Shown one piece after another: positions 46,723-56,790 of a stretch of DNA of 64,000 bases. Both the position numbers and the translations under genes were made by a program. A model generated the notes under the pieces. That model saw only the letters and a program-made list of their open reading frames with translations. It did not search any database and was not told the origin of the DNA. Position 1 is the stretch's first letter; each line of letters starts with the position of its first letter. Source of the stretch: an uncultured Lysobacterales bacterium (GTDB lineage Bacteria; Pseudomonadota; Gammaproteobacteria; Xanthomonadales; Xanthomonadaceae); contig CAMPJI010000001.1 in the NCBI GenBank assembly GCA_946886865.1, positions 1-64,000 on the forward strand, read 5' to 3'.

Positions 46723-49700
46723 TCATCCGGCCTGGTTCCAGAGCTGCTCCCCAATGTCGTCCAGAATCTGGTCCAGCCCGCCATCGAGCAGCTTGTCGAG
46801 CCTGGACGCGCCGCCGTCGGCTTCGAAGTTGCGCTGCACCACGTCCCGATCCATCACTACCTCATGCACAAGCTGCTGGGCCAAACGCTCCAGCCATCGC
46901 CGCTGCAGTGGAGTCCAAGCGCGTCGCCTATAAATCGCCTGCATCGCGCTTGCGACACGGTGTTGGAACGGTATAAGCGCTTCCCCTAAGGCCGCCCGCC
47001 GGATGTGGCCGATGATGCTGGCCGCAATCTCCTGCTGGGTGCTTTCGCGCAGGGCGCCGCGCAAGTTGGCCTCACTGAAGCCGTGCTCATCCAGCAGCAG
47101 GCGAACCTCGCGAAGCTGGGCCCGAGTGAGGTCGCGGGGACGGTTGACGACCACGGTCAGGGCGACGGAGCGGTTGAGGTTCTCGCGAACGAAGCGGTCG
47201 AAGCTTTCAAGGTAGTCGGCCGGCCGTTCGTGCACGCCGTAATTCTGCTGCCGGTCGAGTAGCTCATCTTCGTGCGTGGAGATGACCGGGTAGTGGTCGG
47301 AGCCGAGCAGGGCACCGACCTCCGCCAGCTGCTGTAGCAACTGTGGGTGCTCTTGAAGAAACTGGGCGGCGCCCCACGGACCCAGCGCGTGGAGATGGGT
47401 GTGAAGCCGTTCCGGTGCGACGCCCCATGCGGCCTCAAGTTGGTCCAGCTTGTCGCGTAGTGGCGGCTTCTGCTCCGCCCGATGCACGGCCTTGCGCAGT
47501 ACGCGCATCAGCTTCTGGCCGAGCTGATCGAGGACGTCCTGTGCGTGGCTGTCGCCGTTGCTGCCAGAAGCAGCCAGGCTGCGTGGATCCTTTACCTCAT
47601 AGAGAAGCTGTTCGATGCTGACGTTGGGATCCTTGACCAGCGGCCTCATGGTGTCCACGTCTTCCAAGGCCGCGTAGAGGTCCACCGGGTCGTAGATGCG
47701 GAAGACGGTCTTGCCGATATCGTCATGGCGCCGAGTGGCGCGGCCCTTCATCTGCTCGTAGAGGATGCGTGAGCGAACCCGGCGCATGAACACCAGGTTG
47801 CAGATGGCAGGCACGTCGATGCCTGTGGTGAGCAGGTCGACGGTGATGGCGATATTGGGGTGGCGTTCGTTTTTGTAGCGCCGGATCAATGCGTCGACCT
47901 TGTCGCTGCGTCCGGTGACGATGGCCACGCTGGCCTGGTTATATTGCTCACCGTGGACGGCCTTGAAGGCGTTGTCGAGCAGGTGCTTCACGCGTTCCGC
48001 GTGGGCTTGGTTGACGCAGAAGATGAGCGTTTTCTCGTCCCCATCAGGATCCAGCTCCTTCGCCAGCTGTTCGCAGACGACCTGATCGAACGCCGGGGTG
48101 ATGACACGGCGATTGAAGGATTCGACGTTGAAATCGAGGTCATCCTCCAGCTCAGCGGTGTCGACTTCCCCGGTCTGGACGTTGACCACGCTGACCTGTT
48201 CGCCGCGTTCGAAGTGGATGCCGCGCGTGTTGAGCAGGGTTTCGTAGCGGATCGGTGGCTCGTGGTCGATCAGCCAGTCGTCAGCGACCGCCTCGCGGTA
48301 GCTGTAGGTATAGACCGGCTTGCCGAAGATGTCGGTGGTGTGTTTGGCAGGCGTCGCGGTCAGGCCAATGCGGTGTGCGTCGAAATAGTCGAGCACGCGC
48401 CGGTACTGCGACATGTACTGCGCGTGGTCGCGGACGGCCAGCTCACCCTCGGTCATCTCCTGGTCGAGGGTGTAACCGCGGTGGGCTTCGTCCACGACGA
48501 TGCAATCAAAGGTATCGATCGCGGGCGGGTTGTCCGACTGGAAGATGCGGCGGACCATGGCCTGGACCGTTGCAACCTGCACCCGCGCCTCGTCCGCAGT
48601 GGACGTGTCCTGCAGGCCGTCCAGGTTGTAGATCTGCGTCAGCGTCTGGTTCTGCTCCAGTCGCATCTCGCCCATGGCGTCCTGGGCCTGTTCGCCGAGT
48701 GCGGAGCGGTCGACGAGGAACAGGATCCGGCGGAAGCGTTCGGTCTTCAGTAGGCGGTAGATGAGCCCGATTATGGTCCGGGTCTTGCCCGTGCCAGTGG
48801 CCATGGCCAACAGGCTGGTGCGGTGGCCGGCCGCCATGGCGTCCTCGACCGCCTGGATCGCTTGCTGCTGGTAGTCGCGCAGGCGAAGGTAGGACATGCC
48901 TTCCTCGGCCAACTGGGATTGCGCGCTGTCGATGTCGCGCTTCAGCATGTCCGCGACGCCGGCCGGCGTATGGAATCCCTGCAAGGGTCGCCGCAGGTTG
49001 GAGGGTCGTCGCAGGTCGCGGAACCAGATGCCGGACTGCTCGGCCAACTGCTTGATGTACGGGCGACCATTGCAGGAGAACGCCAGCGGCACGTGAAAGG
49101 TGCCGTCTTGGCCGTCAGGCCAGGGAACGGTGAGGCCCGCCTCGCGCCAGGCCGGCTGCAGGTCGCCGGCAGGGACGAGATCGCGTGCATAGCGTTCGGC
49201 TTGCGGGATCCGGTCGGCGATGTTGATCCGCTTGCGCTTGGCTTCGACGATGGCGACGGGGACCAGGCCGGTGAACAGGACGTAGTCGGCGTTGGCACCG
49301 GCGACGCGGGTCGGCCACTCTGCGATCGCCCGGTTCACGCCCTTCTCCGGGCGAGCGCCGTTGGCGTAGGTGAGTTCAAGCGAATCGGCTTCCCAGCCCG
49401 CGTCCCGCAGTTGCTGGTCGATCAGGATGCGCGTCAGATCCTCGGTCAGGTCAAAATTCTGGCTCGCCTGATGCGTTGCAGCTTGAACCTGCTGCGTGGC
49501 ACGCCCCGCCAGATCGGATGTCAGCCCGACCTGTTCGATCCGCTGGTCGAATTCCGCCCGCAGCTGGTCGAGTTCTTGTTCCCGCTCGGCGACCAGCGCT
49601 GCCTGTTCTCTTGCCTCCACGTCCATGGCTTCCGCCAGGGCCGCATGCAACTCCGCTTGCTCCTGCTGGAGCTGTGCGAGCTTCTGGCTATCGTCATGGG

Positions 49701-50238
49701 CTTTGCGTGCAGTGTCCAGCTCAGCCTTGAGCTGCTGGACTTCGGCCTGTACCCGCCGAAGCGGTGCCGCTGGATCCTGAGGGGCAGCAAAGGGACCGGG
49801 TTTGAAATCAGCCGTGTTCTGTCCGAATGCGCGGTGGTACCAGACTGCGAGCTCACGGGCGATCTTGAGGCCGTCCATCGCCTCGCGATGTTGCGTGGTG
49901 AAGCCATGGGTCGCCTTGTTGCCTTCCACCCGGAGGACGTGGAATAGCTCCCGGATTCGCGGGTCGAGCCGCAGCTCCCGCGACAGCTGGAAGATGAGAT
50001 CAGCTTGCGAGGAGCGCTCGTCGACCTGGAGGCCGGCCCGGCCTGCCAGGTCCTTCGCCAAGGCCTCGCCGAGCTGGCGGAGCTTGATCAGCGTGGTGTT
50101 CGGATCAGCCGCGAAGACCTGCTCGGCCATGGTGGCCAGGGTCAGAAATACGGGGTCGTGCCCCTGAAGGAACCAGAAGTTGCTTTCGACCGGTCTACTG
50201 CCCAAAGCCTTCCCCTTGCGCCCCCCATTTCGGTCCAA
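46723..50238 (-). CDS. hsdR: Type I restriction endonuclease subunit HsdR
   Basis: A 1171-residue motor and nuclease subunit. A DUF4145-like N-terminal domain (~15-150, ESNFWFLQGHDP through ARELAVWYHRAFG) and coiled coil (~160-240) precede the nuclease domain with the Asp...Glu-x-Lys pattern (NADYVLFTG, VAIVEAKRKR, ~310-330). The SF2 helicase has Walker A ATGTGKTRTI (~475) and DEAH box VVDEAHRGY (~570), and the C-terminal helical domain ends in GEQLWNQAG. The first in-frame start at 50238 is TTG; a second TTG, near 50205 behind AAGGGGAAGG, is a good alternative. It is EcoEI-like in layout (separate DUF4145 head) and the first gene of the leftward restriction operon. Confidence 0.93.
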   Translation of the reverse strand: MDRNGGRKGKALGSRPVESNFWFLQGHDPVFLTLATMAEQVFAADPNTTLIKLRQLGEALAKDLAGRAGLQVDERSSQADLIFQLSRELRLDPRIRELFHVLRVEGNKATHGFTTQHREAMDGLKIARELAVWYHRAFGQNTADFKPGPFAAPQDPAAPLRRVQAEVQQLKAELDTARKAHDDSQKLAQLQQEQAELHAALAEAMDVEAREQAALVAEREQELDQLRAEFDQRIEQVGLTSDLAGRATQQVQAATHQASQNFDLTEDLTRILIDQQLRDAGWEADSLELTYANGARPEKGVNRAIAEWPTRVAGANADYVLFTGLVPVAIVEAKRKRINIADRIPQAERYARDLVPAGDLQPAWREAGLTVPWPDGQDGTFHVPLAFSCNGRPYIKQLAEQSGIWFRDLRRPSNLRRPLQGFHTPAGVADMLKRDIDSAQSQLAEEGMSYLRLRDYQQQAIQAVEDAMAAGHRTSLLAMATGTGKTRTIIGLIYRLLKTERFRRILFLVDRSALGEQAQDAMGEMRLEQNQTLTQIYNLDGLQDTSTADEARVQVATVQAMVRRIFQSDNPPAIDTFDCIVVDEAHRGYTLDQEMTEGELAVRDHAQYMSQYRRVLDYFDAHRIGLTATPAKHTTDIFGKPVYTYSYREAVADDWLIDHEPPIRYETLLNTRGIHFERGEQVSVVNVQTGEVDTAELEDDLDFNVESFNRRVITPAFDQVVCEQLAKELDPDGDEKTLIFCVNQAHAERVKHLLDNAFKAVHGEQYNQASVAIVTGRSDKVDALIRRYKNERHPNIAITVDLLTTGIDVPAICNLVFMRRVRSRILYEQMKGRATRRHDDIGKTVFRIYDPVDLYAALEDVDTMRPLVKDPNVSIEQLLYEVKDPRSLAASGSNGDSHAQDVLDQLGQKLMRVLRKAVHRAEQKPPLRDKLDQLEAAWGVAPERLHTHLHALGPWGAAQFLQEHPQLLQQLAEVGALLGSDHYPVISTHEDELLDRQQNYGVHERPADYLESFDRFVRENLNRSVALTVVVNRPRDLTRAQLREVRLLLDEHGFSEANLRGALRESTQQEIAASIIGHIRRAALGEALIPFQHRVASAMQAIYRRRAWTPLQRRWLERLAQQLVHEVVMDRDVVQRNFEADGGASRLDKLLDGGLDQILDDIGEQLWNQAG

Positions 50239-50420
50239 TCATAGGACATGTTGTGCTGCCCCCCTCCCGCGGGTACGGGCGTGGCGGCGGCCGGGACCGC
50301 TGACGCGTTGGGTGTGTCAACTAGGGCATGCTCCGCTGGAGTCGTGTAGCTTTTCGGCATCTGATGCTGGCGCCTTCGGGTTACAGGATCATCCTCGTGA
50401 ATTCTTGGCAGGAGGGGAGA

Positions 50421-50753
50421 GTGTCGCCGAGTCTTGAAGAGAAGTTCCACGGTGCCATGCTGCACATCTATGAGTGTGCCGCGCAGCTACGGCCCCCATA
50501 TCGCGCAACCCGCTTCCTGCAAATGGTTCAAGGCAACGGCGGTAAGGGGGCGGCGGATCAGCTTTTGGCATCCGCCAGCCCGTCCGCTGGATTCACCGAA
50601 CTGTTCCTGCGCGGGCGCGAGAATCTCAAGTTGAGCGTTGAGTACCTGGTCCTGCAAGAGCCGTGGTCGGAGCTCTTCAGCGAAGAGCAGCTCGCAGTTG
50701 CCCACAAGCGATTGCTTGAAGTGGGTGTTGACCCCCCGGGTCCTTCCCGATAG
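50421..50753 (+). CDS. Small protein of the C-terminal type found in defence-associated nucleases
   Basis: A 110-residue protein divergent from hsdR. The start is taken as GTG at 50421, because GGAGG lies 5 bases upstream; an earlier in-frame ATG at 50328 lacks such a site. It reads LEEKFHGAMLHIYECAAQ, then YRATRFLQMVQGNGGKGAAD, SAGFTELFLRGRENLKLSVE and FSEEQLAVAHKRLLEVGV. From memory, this R-F-L-Q-M...G-G...A-A...S-x-G-F-T-x-L pattern recurs as a stand-alone protein and as the tail of HNH and defence-island proteins. The function is unknown. It is the last gene before attR. Confidence 0.65.
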   Translation: MSPSLEEKFHGAMLHIYECAAQLRPPYRATRFLQMVQGNGGKGAADQLLASASPSAGFTELFLRGRENLKLSVEYLVLQEPWSELFSEEQLAVAHKRLLEVGVDPPGPSR

Positions 50754-51510
<757 letters not shown>

Positions 51511-51669
51511 CAATGGTGTCGCGTCGGTCATCCCCTCCAGCGGCTAAGCCAGATTGCGACACGCGCTGCGGTTCTCAATGAGGCTCACCAGAAGACACCT
51601 CACAAAACTCAATTACCATCCGATCCGGCCGATAACGTTCGGGATTACGTCAACACGAACTTTCAGCAA

Positions 51670-52161
51670 GTGAACGACCCCGTCCCCTTCAATCAAGGCG
51701 CGCAGATTTTCTGCAGAAGGCGTTTAGCCGGGTTCACCTTGGTCGAGCTCATGCTCGCGATGGGAGTGCTGGCTGTCTTGCTGGCCCTGGCGCTGCCTGC
51801 CTACGCGGATTACAAGGAGCGGATCAAGGTAAAGCAGGCCATAACCGAGATCGGCGTTATCGGAGTTGGGGTCAAGGACTATTACGCCGAGAACGGCCAC
51901 TACCCGGAAACACTTGGCAGAATTGGGCAGGCCATGGAAGATCCATGGGGCTCGCCCTATTACTACACCGACCTCAGCGGTAAGGGCGCCAAGGGAAAGG
52001 CGCGCAAGGACAAGAAGCTCAATCCACTCAATTCCGACTTCGACTTGTTCAGCGCGGGTAAGGACGGTGTGTTCAAGACGCAGATATCCAACAAGGACAG
52101 TGCCGACGACATCATCCGGGCCAATGACGGCCGCTTCATCGATCTCGCGTCCCAGTACTGA
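51670..52161 (+). CDS. Type IV pilin/GspG-like pseudopilin
   Basis: A 163-residue protein with a prepilin leader and cleavage site RRLAG/FTLVELMLAMGVLAV (Gly-Phe junction ~21/22, Glu at +5), a hydrophobic N-terminal helix, then YADYKERIKVKQAITEIGVI. It has the GspG-like motif EDPWGSPYYYTDL (~97-109) and DFDLFSAGKDGVF (~124-136), which binds calcium in major pseudopilins. The start is GTG, with only a weak AGCAA upstream. No other secretion or pilus genes are adjacent, so its assembly machinery must be elsewhere. The next gene starts 7 bases after its stop. Confidence 0.85.
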   Translation: MNDPVPFNQGAQIFCRRRLAGFTLVELMLAMGVLAVLLALALPAYADYKERIKVKQAITEIGVIGVGVKDYYAENGHYPETLGRIGQAMEDPWGSPYYYTDLSGKGAKGKARKDKKLNPLNSDFDLFSAGKDGVFKTQISNKDSADDIIRANDGRFIDLASQY

Positions 52162-52167
52162 GGTTCC

Positions 52168-54873
52168 ATGAAGGTCGAAGGCACCTTCCTGCGGAGCCGC
52201 ATCGCGCGGCGCACGTTCCTGTACTTCTGCGCCGCGGCCCTGGGTCCGGTCCTGGTGCTTTCGCTCATGGCCTACCGCGCGCTGGACGACAGTTCTCGCC
52301 AGGCGCGCGATCGCGAGGTGGTGTCCGCCGCAAAGGCATACGCGTTCCAAGTGCTCGAGCGCCTCGATTCGGCCTCGTCAGTGCTTGAATTCCTGGCCGC
52401 AAGCCCGTCGGCGGATGGAGCGCGGTCGTATGGCGACCCGCCTCCGATGTTCCGGCAGGTCCGGGCCTTGCCAGGGCCCGCCGACGTGACGCGACTCCGG
52501 GCGGGCACGCGGGTGGTCGTGCGCCCGGTAGAGGGCGATCTGCCGGCTGTCACGCTCGTCCATGTTGCTGTTCCCGCGCCCGATAGCGCGGCACCCGCGA
52601 CGGCGTGGATGGGCGAATTGGACCGTGCCTTCCTGTGGGGGCCCGACGAAGAGCTCGAGGACGGCCAGTCGGTCTGTGTGCGCGTGCAGGATGGGCCCAT
52701 GCTCCATTGCGGTGGTGGGGCCTCAGCCGTCGACGCAGGTTCGGAGGTGCCTTCAGGCGAATGGACGCTGTTCCTCGGCGGCCGTTTCGACACGCCGTCC
52801 TGGGTGTTCACGACCTCGCTGCCTGCGCGCGGGGCCCTCGAGGCGCTCCCGGCGCTGCTCCGGAAGATCGGATGGATCTGGCTCGGCACGCTGCTGCTCG
52901 TTGCGTTGCTCAGTCTGCTCGTGATCCGCAGGACCATGCTCCCGCTGGAGGAGCTGATCGAACAGACGCGACGGATCCCGCTGGGTCTCAAGCGCGAACA
53001 TCGCGCCCGGCGTAACGACGAGTTCGGTCGGTTGACGACCGCATTCGACGAAATGGGGGAGACGGTGGCGCGCCAGCTGGGTGCACTGCGTGCACTGTCG
53101 GCCGTGGATGAGAAGATCCTCCAGGGGCGCCCGCTCGGCGAGGTCGTCCACCTCGTGTTGGACCGGATCCGGCACCTGTTCCCGGATGCTCTCGTCGGCG
53201 TGGCGATCCTCCCGTCTCCCGAGAAAAAGGGCGGAATGTACTGGCGGGCGGCGGGCGACGGCACGATCCGGCGGTCACGGTTGTCGGACGCCGGCCAGGT
53301 CGGCACGGACGATCCTCCCGCGGAACACTGGTGGCCCGCGCACCGGTTCGCGCCCGGGCGGGGCATCGCCGCGATGCTGGCCAGCGAAGGCGCTGCCCGC
53401 CTCTGGTACACCCCGTTGCGCACGGTGGAAGGGGTCGCGGGACAGCTCGCCGTCGGCATGGTGGATGAGGTCACGCCGCCGGACGCCGAGATGCACGAAC
53501 TCAGCGAGATGGGCCGGCGCCTTGCGGTGGCGATGGCCAGCCAGGAGCGTGAGGCAAGGCTCATCAGCCAGGCCCGCCGCGATGCGTTGACGGGCCTGCC
53601 CAACCGCTTTGCGGCCCAGGAGGCATTGGCCGACATCGTGGCCGCCGCCGAACGGTCCGGTCACTCGGTCGCCGTGCTGTTCCTGGATCTCGACGGCTTC
53701 AAGGCGATCAATGACGGCCTGGGACACGCGACCGGTGATCGCGTGCTCGTGCAGGCAGCCGGTCTCCTGGACAGCCTGGCGCCGGGAGGCAGCCAGTTCG
53801 TCGCGCGCTATGGGGGCGACGAGTTCCTGGTGATTCTGGCGCGCTCGGATGTCACGTCTGCGATCCGGGCGGCCGAGGAGGCGGTTTCGCGCCTGACGCG
53901 CCCGGTCGTGGTCGACGGCGTCGAGTTGTTCCTCGGCGTCAGCATCGGCATCGCGATGTACCCGGAGCATGCGACCGGCGTGGAGCGCCTGATACGACAC
54001 TCCGACATCGCCATGTACGTGAGCAAGAAGTCCGGAGGCAATGGCGTGCGGATGTTCGAGCCCTGGATGACGGGTGATGCGACTGACCGGGTCCAGCTCG
54101 AGGCCGACCTTCATCGCGCGGTTGCCGCCGGCGAGGTGGCCGTCCACTTCCAGCCGGTGGTCGATACCCGTTCCGGACGGGTCGTCGGCGCCGAGGCATT
54201 GGCGCGCTGGAATCACCCCGCGCGTGGCCGCATCGCGCCTGACGTGTTCATTCCGCTGGCCGAGAGCAGCGGCCTCATCGAGGAGCTGGGCGGCCAGGTG
54301 CTTGAAGTCGCCTGCCGGGCATTTGCCTCGTGGAAGCGTACGGGGTTCGAACTGGGCAGCGTGGCGGTCAATGTCTCCGGACGGCAGTTGCAGTCGGCGC
54401 GGTTCGTGGAAACAGTCCAACGCGCGATGGCACGGCATGGCATGGGACGTGGTGAGCTGGAGATCGAAGTCACCGAAAGCATGCTGATGGTGGATGTGGC
54501 GCGGGCCGCGGAGCGGCTGGCGGCGATCCGCGCGCTCGGTGTCCACATCTCAGTGGATGATTTCGGTACCGGCTATTCGTCCCTGGCGTACCTGAAGGAC
54601 CTGCCCGTGGACATCCTGAAGATCGACCGTGCATTCATCTCGGAGATGAACACGTCGCCCGGTGGTTTCGCACTGGTCAAGGCCATCATCGCCATGGCCC
54701 ATGCCACGGGGAAGTCGCTGATCGCGGAAGGGGTCGAGGATACGGCGCAGGTCGAGGCGCTGCGGGACATGGGCTGCGCCCGCATACAGGGCTACTGGTT
54801 TTCGCCACCGGTAGCGGAGGGCGTCATGCCGTCGCTTCTCAGCTCAACCCTGGCCACCGGACCGCAGTCGTAG
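52168..54873 (+). CDS. Membrane GGDEF-EAL signalling protein
   Basis: A 901-residue c-di-GMP metabolism protein. TM1 (~15-35) and a periplasmic sensing region (~36-225) are followed by TM2 (~232-252), HAMP (~255-305), a GAF-like region (~310-465), GGDEF (~470-640; active site RYGGDEFLVI) and EAL (~645-895; GAEALARWNHPARG, VTESMLMV, SVDDFGTGYSSLAYL and LKIDRAFI). Both catalytic motifs look intact. The autoinhibitory I-site RxxD before the GGDEF loop is absent (GGSQ in that place), so the GGDEF part may be a constitutive cyclase or serve the EAL phosphodiesterase allosterically. It follows the pilin-like gene by 6 bases, suggesting a common operon and a link to surface structures. Confidence 0.92.
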   Translation: MKVEGTFLRSRIARRTFLYFCAAALGPVLVLSLMAYRALDDSSRQARDREVVSAAKAYAFQVLERLDSASSVLEFLAASPSADGARSYGDPPPMFRQVRALPGPADVTRLRAGTRVVVRPVEGDLPAVTLVHVAVPAPDSAAPATAWMGELDRAFLWGPDEELEDGQSVCVRVQDGPMLHCGGGASAVDAGSEVPSGEWTLFLGGRFDTPSWVFTTSLPARGALEALPALLRKIGWIWLGTLLLVALLSLLVIRRTMLPLEELIEQTRRIPLGLKREHRARRNDEFGRLTTAFDEMGETVARQLGALRALSAVDEKILQGRPLGEVVHLVLDRIRHLFPDALVGVAILPSPEKKGGMYWRAAGDGTIRRSRLSDAGQVGTDDPPAEHWWPAHRFAPGRGIAAMLASEGAARLWYTPLRTVEGVAGQLAVGMVDEVTPPDAEMHELSEMGRRLAVAMASQEREARLISQARRDALTGLPNRFAAQEALADIVAAAERSGHSVAVLFLDLDGFKAINDGLGHATGDRVLVQAAGLLDSLAPGGSQFVARYGGDEFLVILARSDVTSAIRAAEEAVSRLTRPVVVDGVELFLGVSIGIAMYPEHATGVERLIRHSDIAMYVSKKSGGNGVRMFEPWMTGDATDRVQLEADLHRAVAAGEVAVHFQPVVDTRSGRVVGAEALARWNHPARGRIAPDVFIPLAESSGLIEELGGQVLEVACRAFASWKRTGFELGSVAVNVSGRQLQSARFVETVQRAMARHGMGRGELEIEVTESMLMVDVARAAERLAAIRALGVHISVDDFGTGYSSLAYLKDLPVDILKIDRAFISEMNTSPGGFALVKAIIAMAHATGKSLIAEGVEDTAQVEALRDMGCARIQGYWFSPPVAEGVMPSLLSSTLATGPQS

Positions 54874-54888
54874 CGTCGTCCCTGAGGC

Positions 54889-55482
54889 TCAGGCCGCTTC
54901 GTCGTTGGGCAGGCACGTGTCGACGCGCGCGAACCACTCGCCGTCCTGGGGGACGAACATCGAGCAGGCCTGCATCGGGCCCTTGTAGATGTGGACCGAC
55001 ACCGCCACCGCGTCCTGCCGGGTGTTGCGGATGGTGTGGTACTCGTGCGGCGGAATCAGGCTGCCGGCGCTGCCGGGGCCCGCGACCATGCCCCCCGCGG
55101 CGCGGAACCGGAACCGGTCGCCCTCGCGCTCGAGCAGTTCGTACTGGGTGATCTCCAGCTCGCCGTCCCACACGCCCTCCACGCACCACAGCCCGCAGTG
55201 GTCGTGCACCGGCGTGCCCTGGCCCGGGCCCCACGTCATCGCCACCACGCTGTAGCCCAGTTCCGGGCTGCGGTAGATCTCGCGGCGCGCGTAGTGGTCG
55301 TCGATCGGGTCGAACACGCACGCCGGCAGGCTGACGTCGCGGTCGCGGATCATCCGGCACAGGGTGTTGCGCAGCGCGGAGGTGACGGCGTGTTCGTCGC
55401 CGGCGGAGACCGCCTGGTCGAGCGCATGGACCAGCTTGTCGTGGCCGGGGAAGTCGATGTCGGGCAGGGCGGCAGCGTTCAT
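54889..55482 (-). CDS. Cysteine dioxygenase family protein
   Basis: A 197-residue cupin predicted to oxidise cysteine (or a related thiol) to the sulfinic acid with non-haem iron. Iron ligands are visible as H-x-H in TPVHDHCGLWCVEGVWDGEL (~92-94) and a later His in PPHEYHTIRN (~149). The cupin motifs and overall length match bacterial CDO/3-mercaptopropionate dioxygenases. It lies next to metX but on the same strand with a ~100-base gap; both concern sulfur amino acids. Substrate choice among cysteine, mercaptopropionate or mercaptosuccinate is not decidable here. Confidence 0.87.
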   Translation of the reverse strand: MNAAALPDIDFPGHDKLVHALDQAVSAGDEHAVTSALRNTLCRMIRDRDVSLPACVFDPIDDHYARREIYRSPELGYSVVAMTWGPGQGTPVHDHCGLWCVEGVWDGELEITQYELLEREGDRFRFRAAGGMVAGPGSAGSLIPPHEYHTIRNTRQDAVAVSVHIYKGPMQACSMFVPQDGEWFARVDTCLPNDEAA

Positions 55483-55586
55483 GCCGGGGATTTTACGCGG
55501 GTGGGGCGGCGGCTGCCGGATGGAGGTCTTTGCTCCCCCTCCCGCGTGCAGGGGCAGGAGCTCACCCCGGGTGGCCGGAATCGGCC

Positions 55587-56723
55587 CTATTCCAATCCAT
55601 CCAGGAACGACCGCACTGCCGGGCCGAAGCGCGCGATGTCGACCAGGAAGGCGTCATGGCCCTGTGGCGATTCCAGCGGCACGAAACGCGCCTGCGCGCC
55701 GCCGTCGCGCAGGCCGTCGGCGATCTCCTGCTGCTGCTGCAGGGGGAAGAGGATGTCGGTGTGCACGCCGATGGCCAGGGCTCTCTCGACGGTGATCTTC
55801 GCCAGGCCGGCGCGGGTCTGGCCGTCGCTGGGGCCGCCGCGGCGCTCGCAGTAGTCGCCCAGGTCGAACCAGTCCATCGACCGGCTGAGGTAGAGGTAGC
55901 AGTTGGGGTCGAAGCGCCGCACGAAGCGGCGGGCGTGCGCTTCCAGGTAGCTTTCGACTTCGAACTCCAACCCGAACGGCTCGTCATCGGCGCGGTCCGA
56001 GTCCAGCCTCACGCGCCCGAAGCGGCCGTCCCACTCCAGTGCGGACCGGTAGGTGATCACGCCCAGCTTGCGCGCCATGCGCATGCCGGACTCGGGGTAG
56101 TGGTCGTCGTCGTAGTCGCCGCCATTCCACTGCGGGTCCAGGCGGATGGCCTCGCGCTGGAGCGAGCGGATCGCGATGGAGAACGGCAGTGCGCGCGCCG
56201 CACCCGAGATGTTGATATGGCTGCGCGCGATGCCCGGATGCCGCACCAGCAGCGCCAGCGCGGTCATGCCGCCCATCGAATTGCCGACCACGCAGGCCAG
56301 GCGGTCGATGCCGAGTTCGCGGACCACGCACAACGCGGCCTCGGCGCCGTCCTCGATCGACAGTTCGGGAAACGCCAGCCGGTAGGGTGCGCCGGTCGCG
56401 GGGTCGACCGACGCCGGGCCCGTGGACCCCTTGCAGCTGCCCAGCGAGTTGACGCAGACCACGAACCAGCGGTCGGTGTCGATCGGCTTGCCTGGGCCGA
56501 CCATGGCGTCCCACCAGCCCGCTTCCGGGTTGGCGTCGCTGGCGGCGGCGTGCGCGTCGGGCGACAGGCCCGTCAGGATCAGCACCGCGTTGTCGCGCGC
56601 CGCGTTGAGCACGCCCCACGTCTCGTACGCCACCCGCGCGCCGTGGAGCACGCCGCCGCGCCGCATCGGGAACGGGTCGGGCAGGGCAACGAAGCGGGTA
56701 CCGGGCGGGATGAATTCGGTCAT
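55587..56723 (-). CDS. metX: MetX-family homoserine/serine O-acyltransferase
   Basis: A 378-residue alpha/beta-hydrolase acyltransferase. The catalytic Ser is in VVGNSMGGM (~145), Asp in HTDILFP (~320) and His in SPQGHDAFL (~355). NSLGSCKGSTGP and GMTALALLVRHP are typical of the MetX family. Classical MetX acylates homoserine for methionine synthesis. Some Xanthomonadaceae members were shown to be serine O-succinyltransferases feeding cysteine synthesis, so the acyl acceptor and donor are uncertain. The start at 56723 is MTEFIPPGTRFVAL. The gene may be functionally paired with the cysteine dioxygenase next door. Confidence 0.9.
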   Translation of the reverse strand: MTEFIPPGTRFVALPDPFPMRRGGVLHGARVAYETWGVLNAARDNAVLILTGLSPDAHAAASDANPEAGWWDAMVGPGKPIDTDRWFVVCVNSLGSCKGSTGPASVDPATGAPYRLAFPELSIEDGAEAALCVVRELGIDRLACVVGNSMGGMTALALLVRHPGIARSHINISGAARALPFSIAIRSLQREAIRLDPQWNGGDYDDDHYPESGMRMARKLGVITYRSALEWDGRFGRVRLDSDRADDEPFGLEFEVESYLEAHARRFVRRFDPNCYLYLSRSMDWFDLGDYCERRGGPSDGQTRAGLAKITVERALAIGVHTDILFPLQQQQEIADGLRDGGAQARFVPLESPQGHDAFLVDIARFGPAVRSFLDGLE

Positions 56724-56790
56724 GCCGGGCGGATCCTTCTGGCGGCGTGGAGTCACGGGCCCGGCATTGTGCCTCGTCGGGCCAGTGCGA

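Noticed and set aside
45390..49947. Plus-strand frames opposite hsdM and hsdR, some over 370 codons
   Set aside because: They are shadows of the type I restriction genes; no domain or coding signature of their own.
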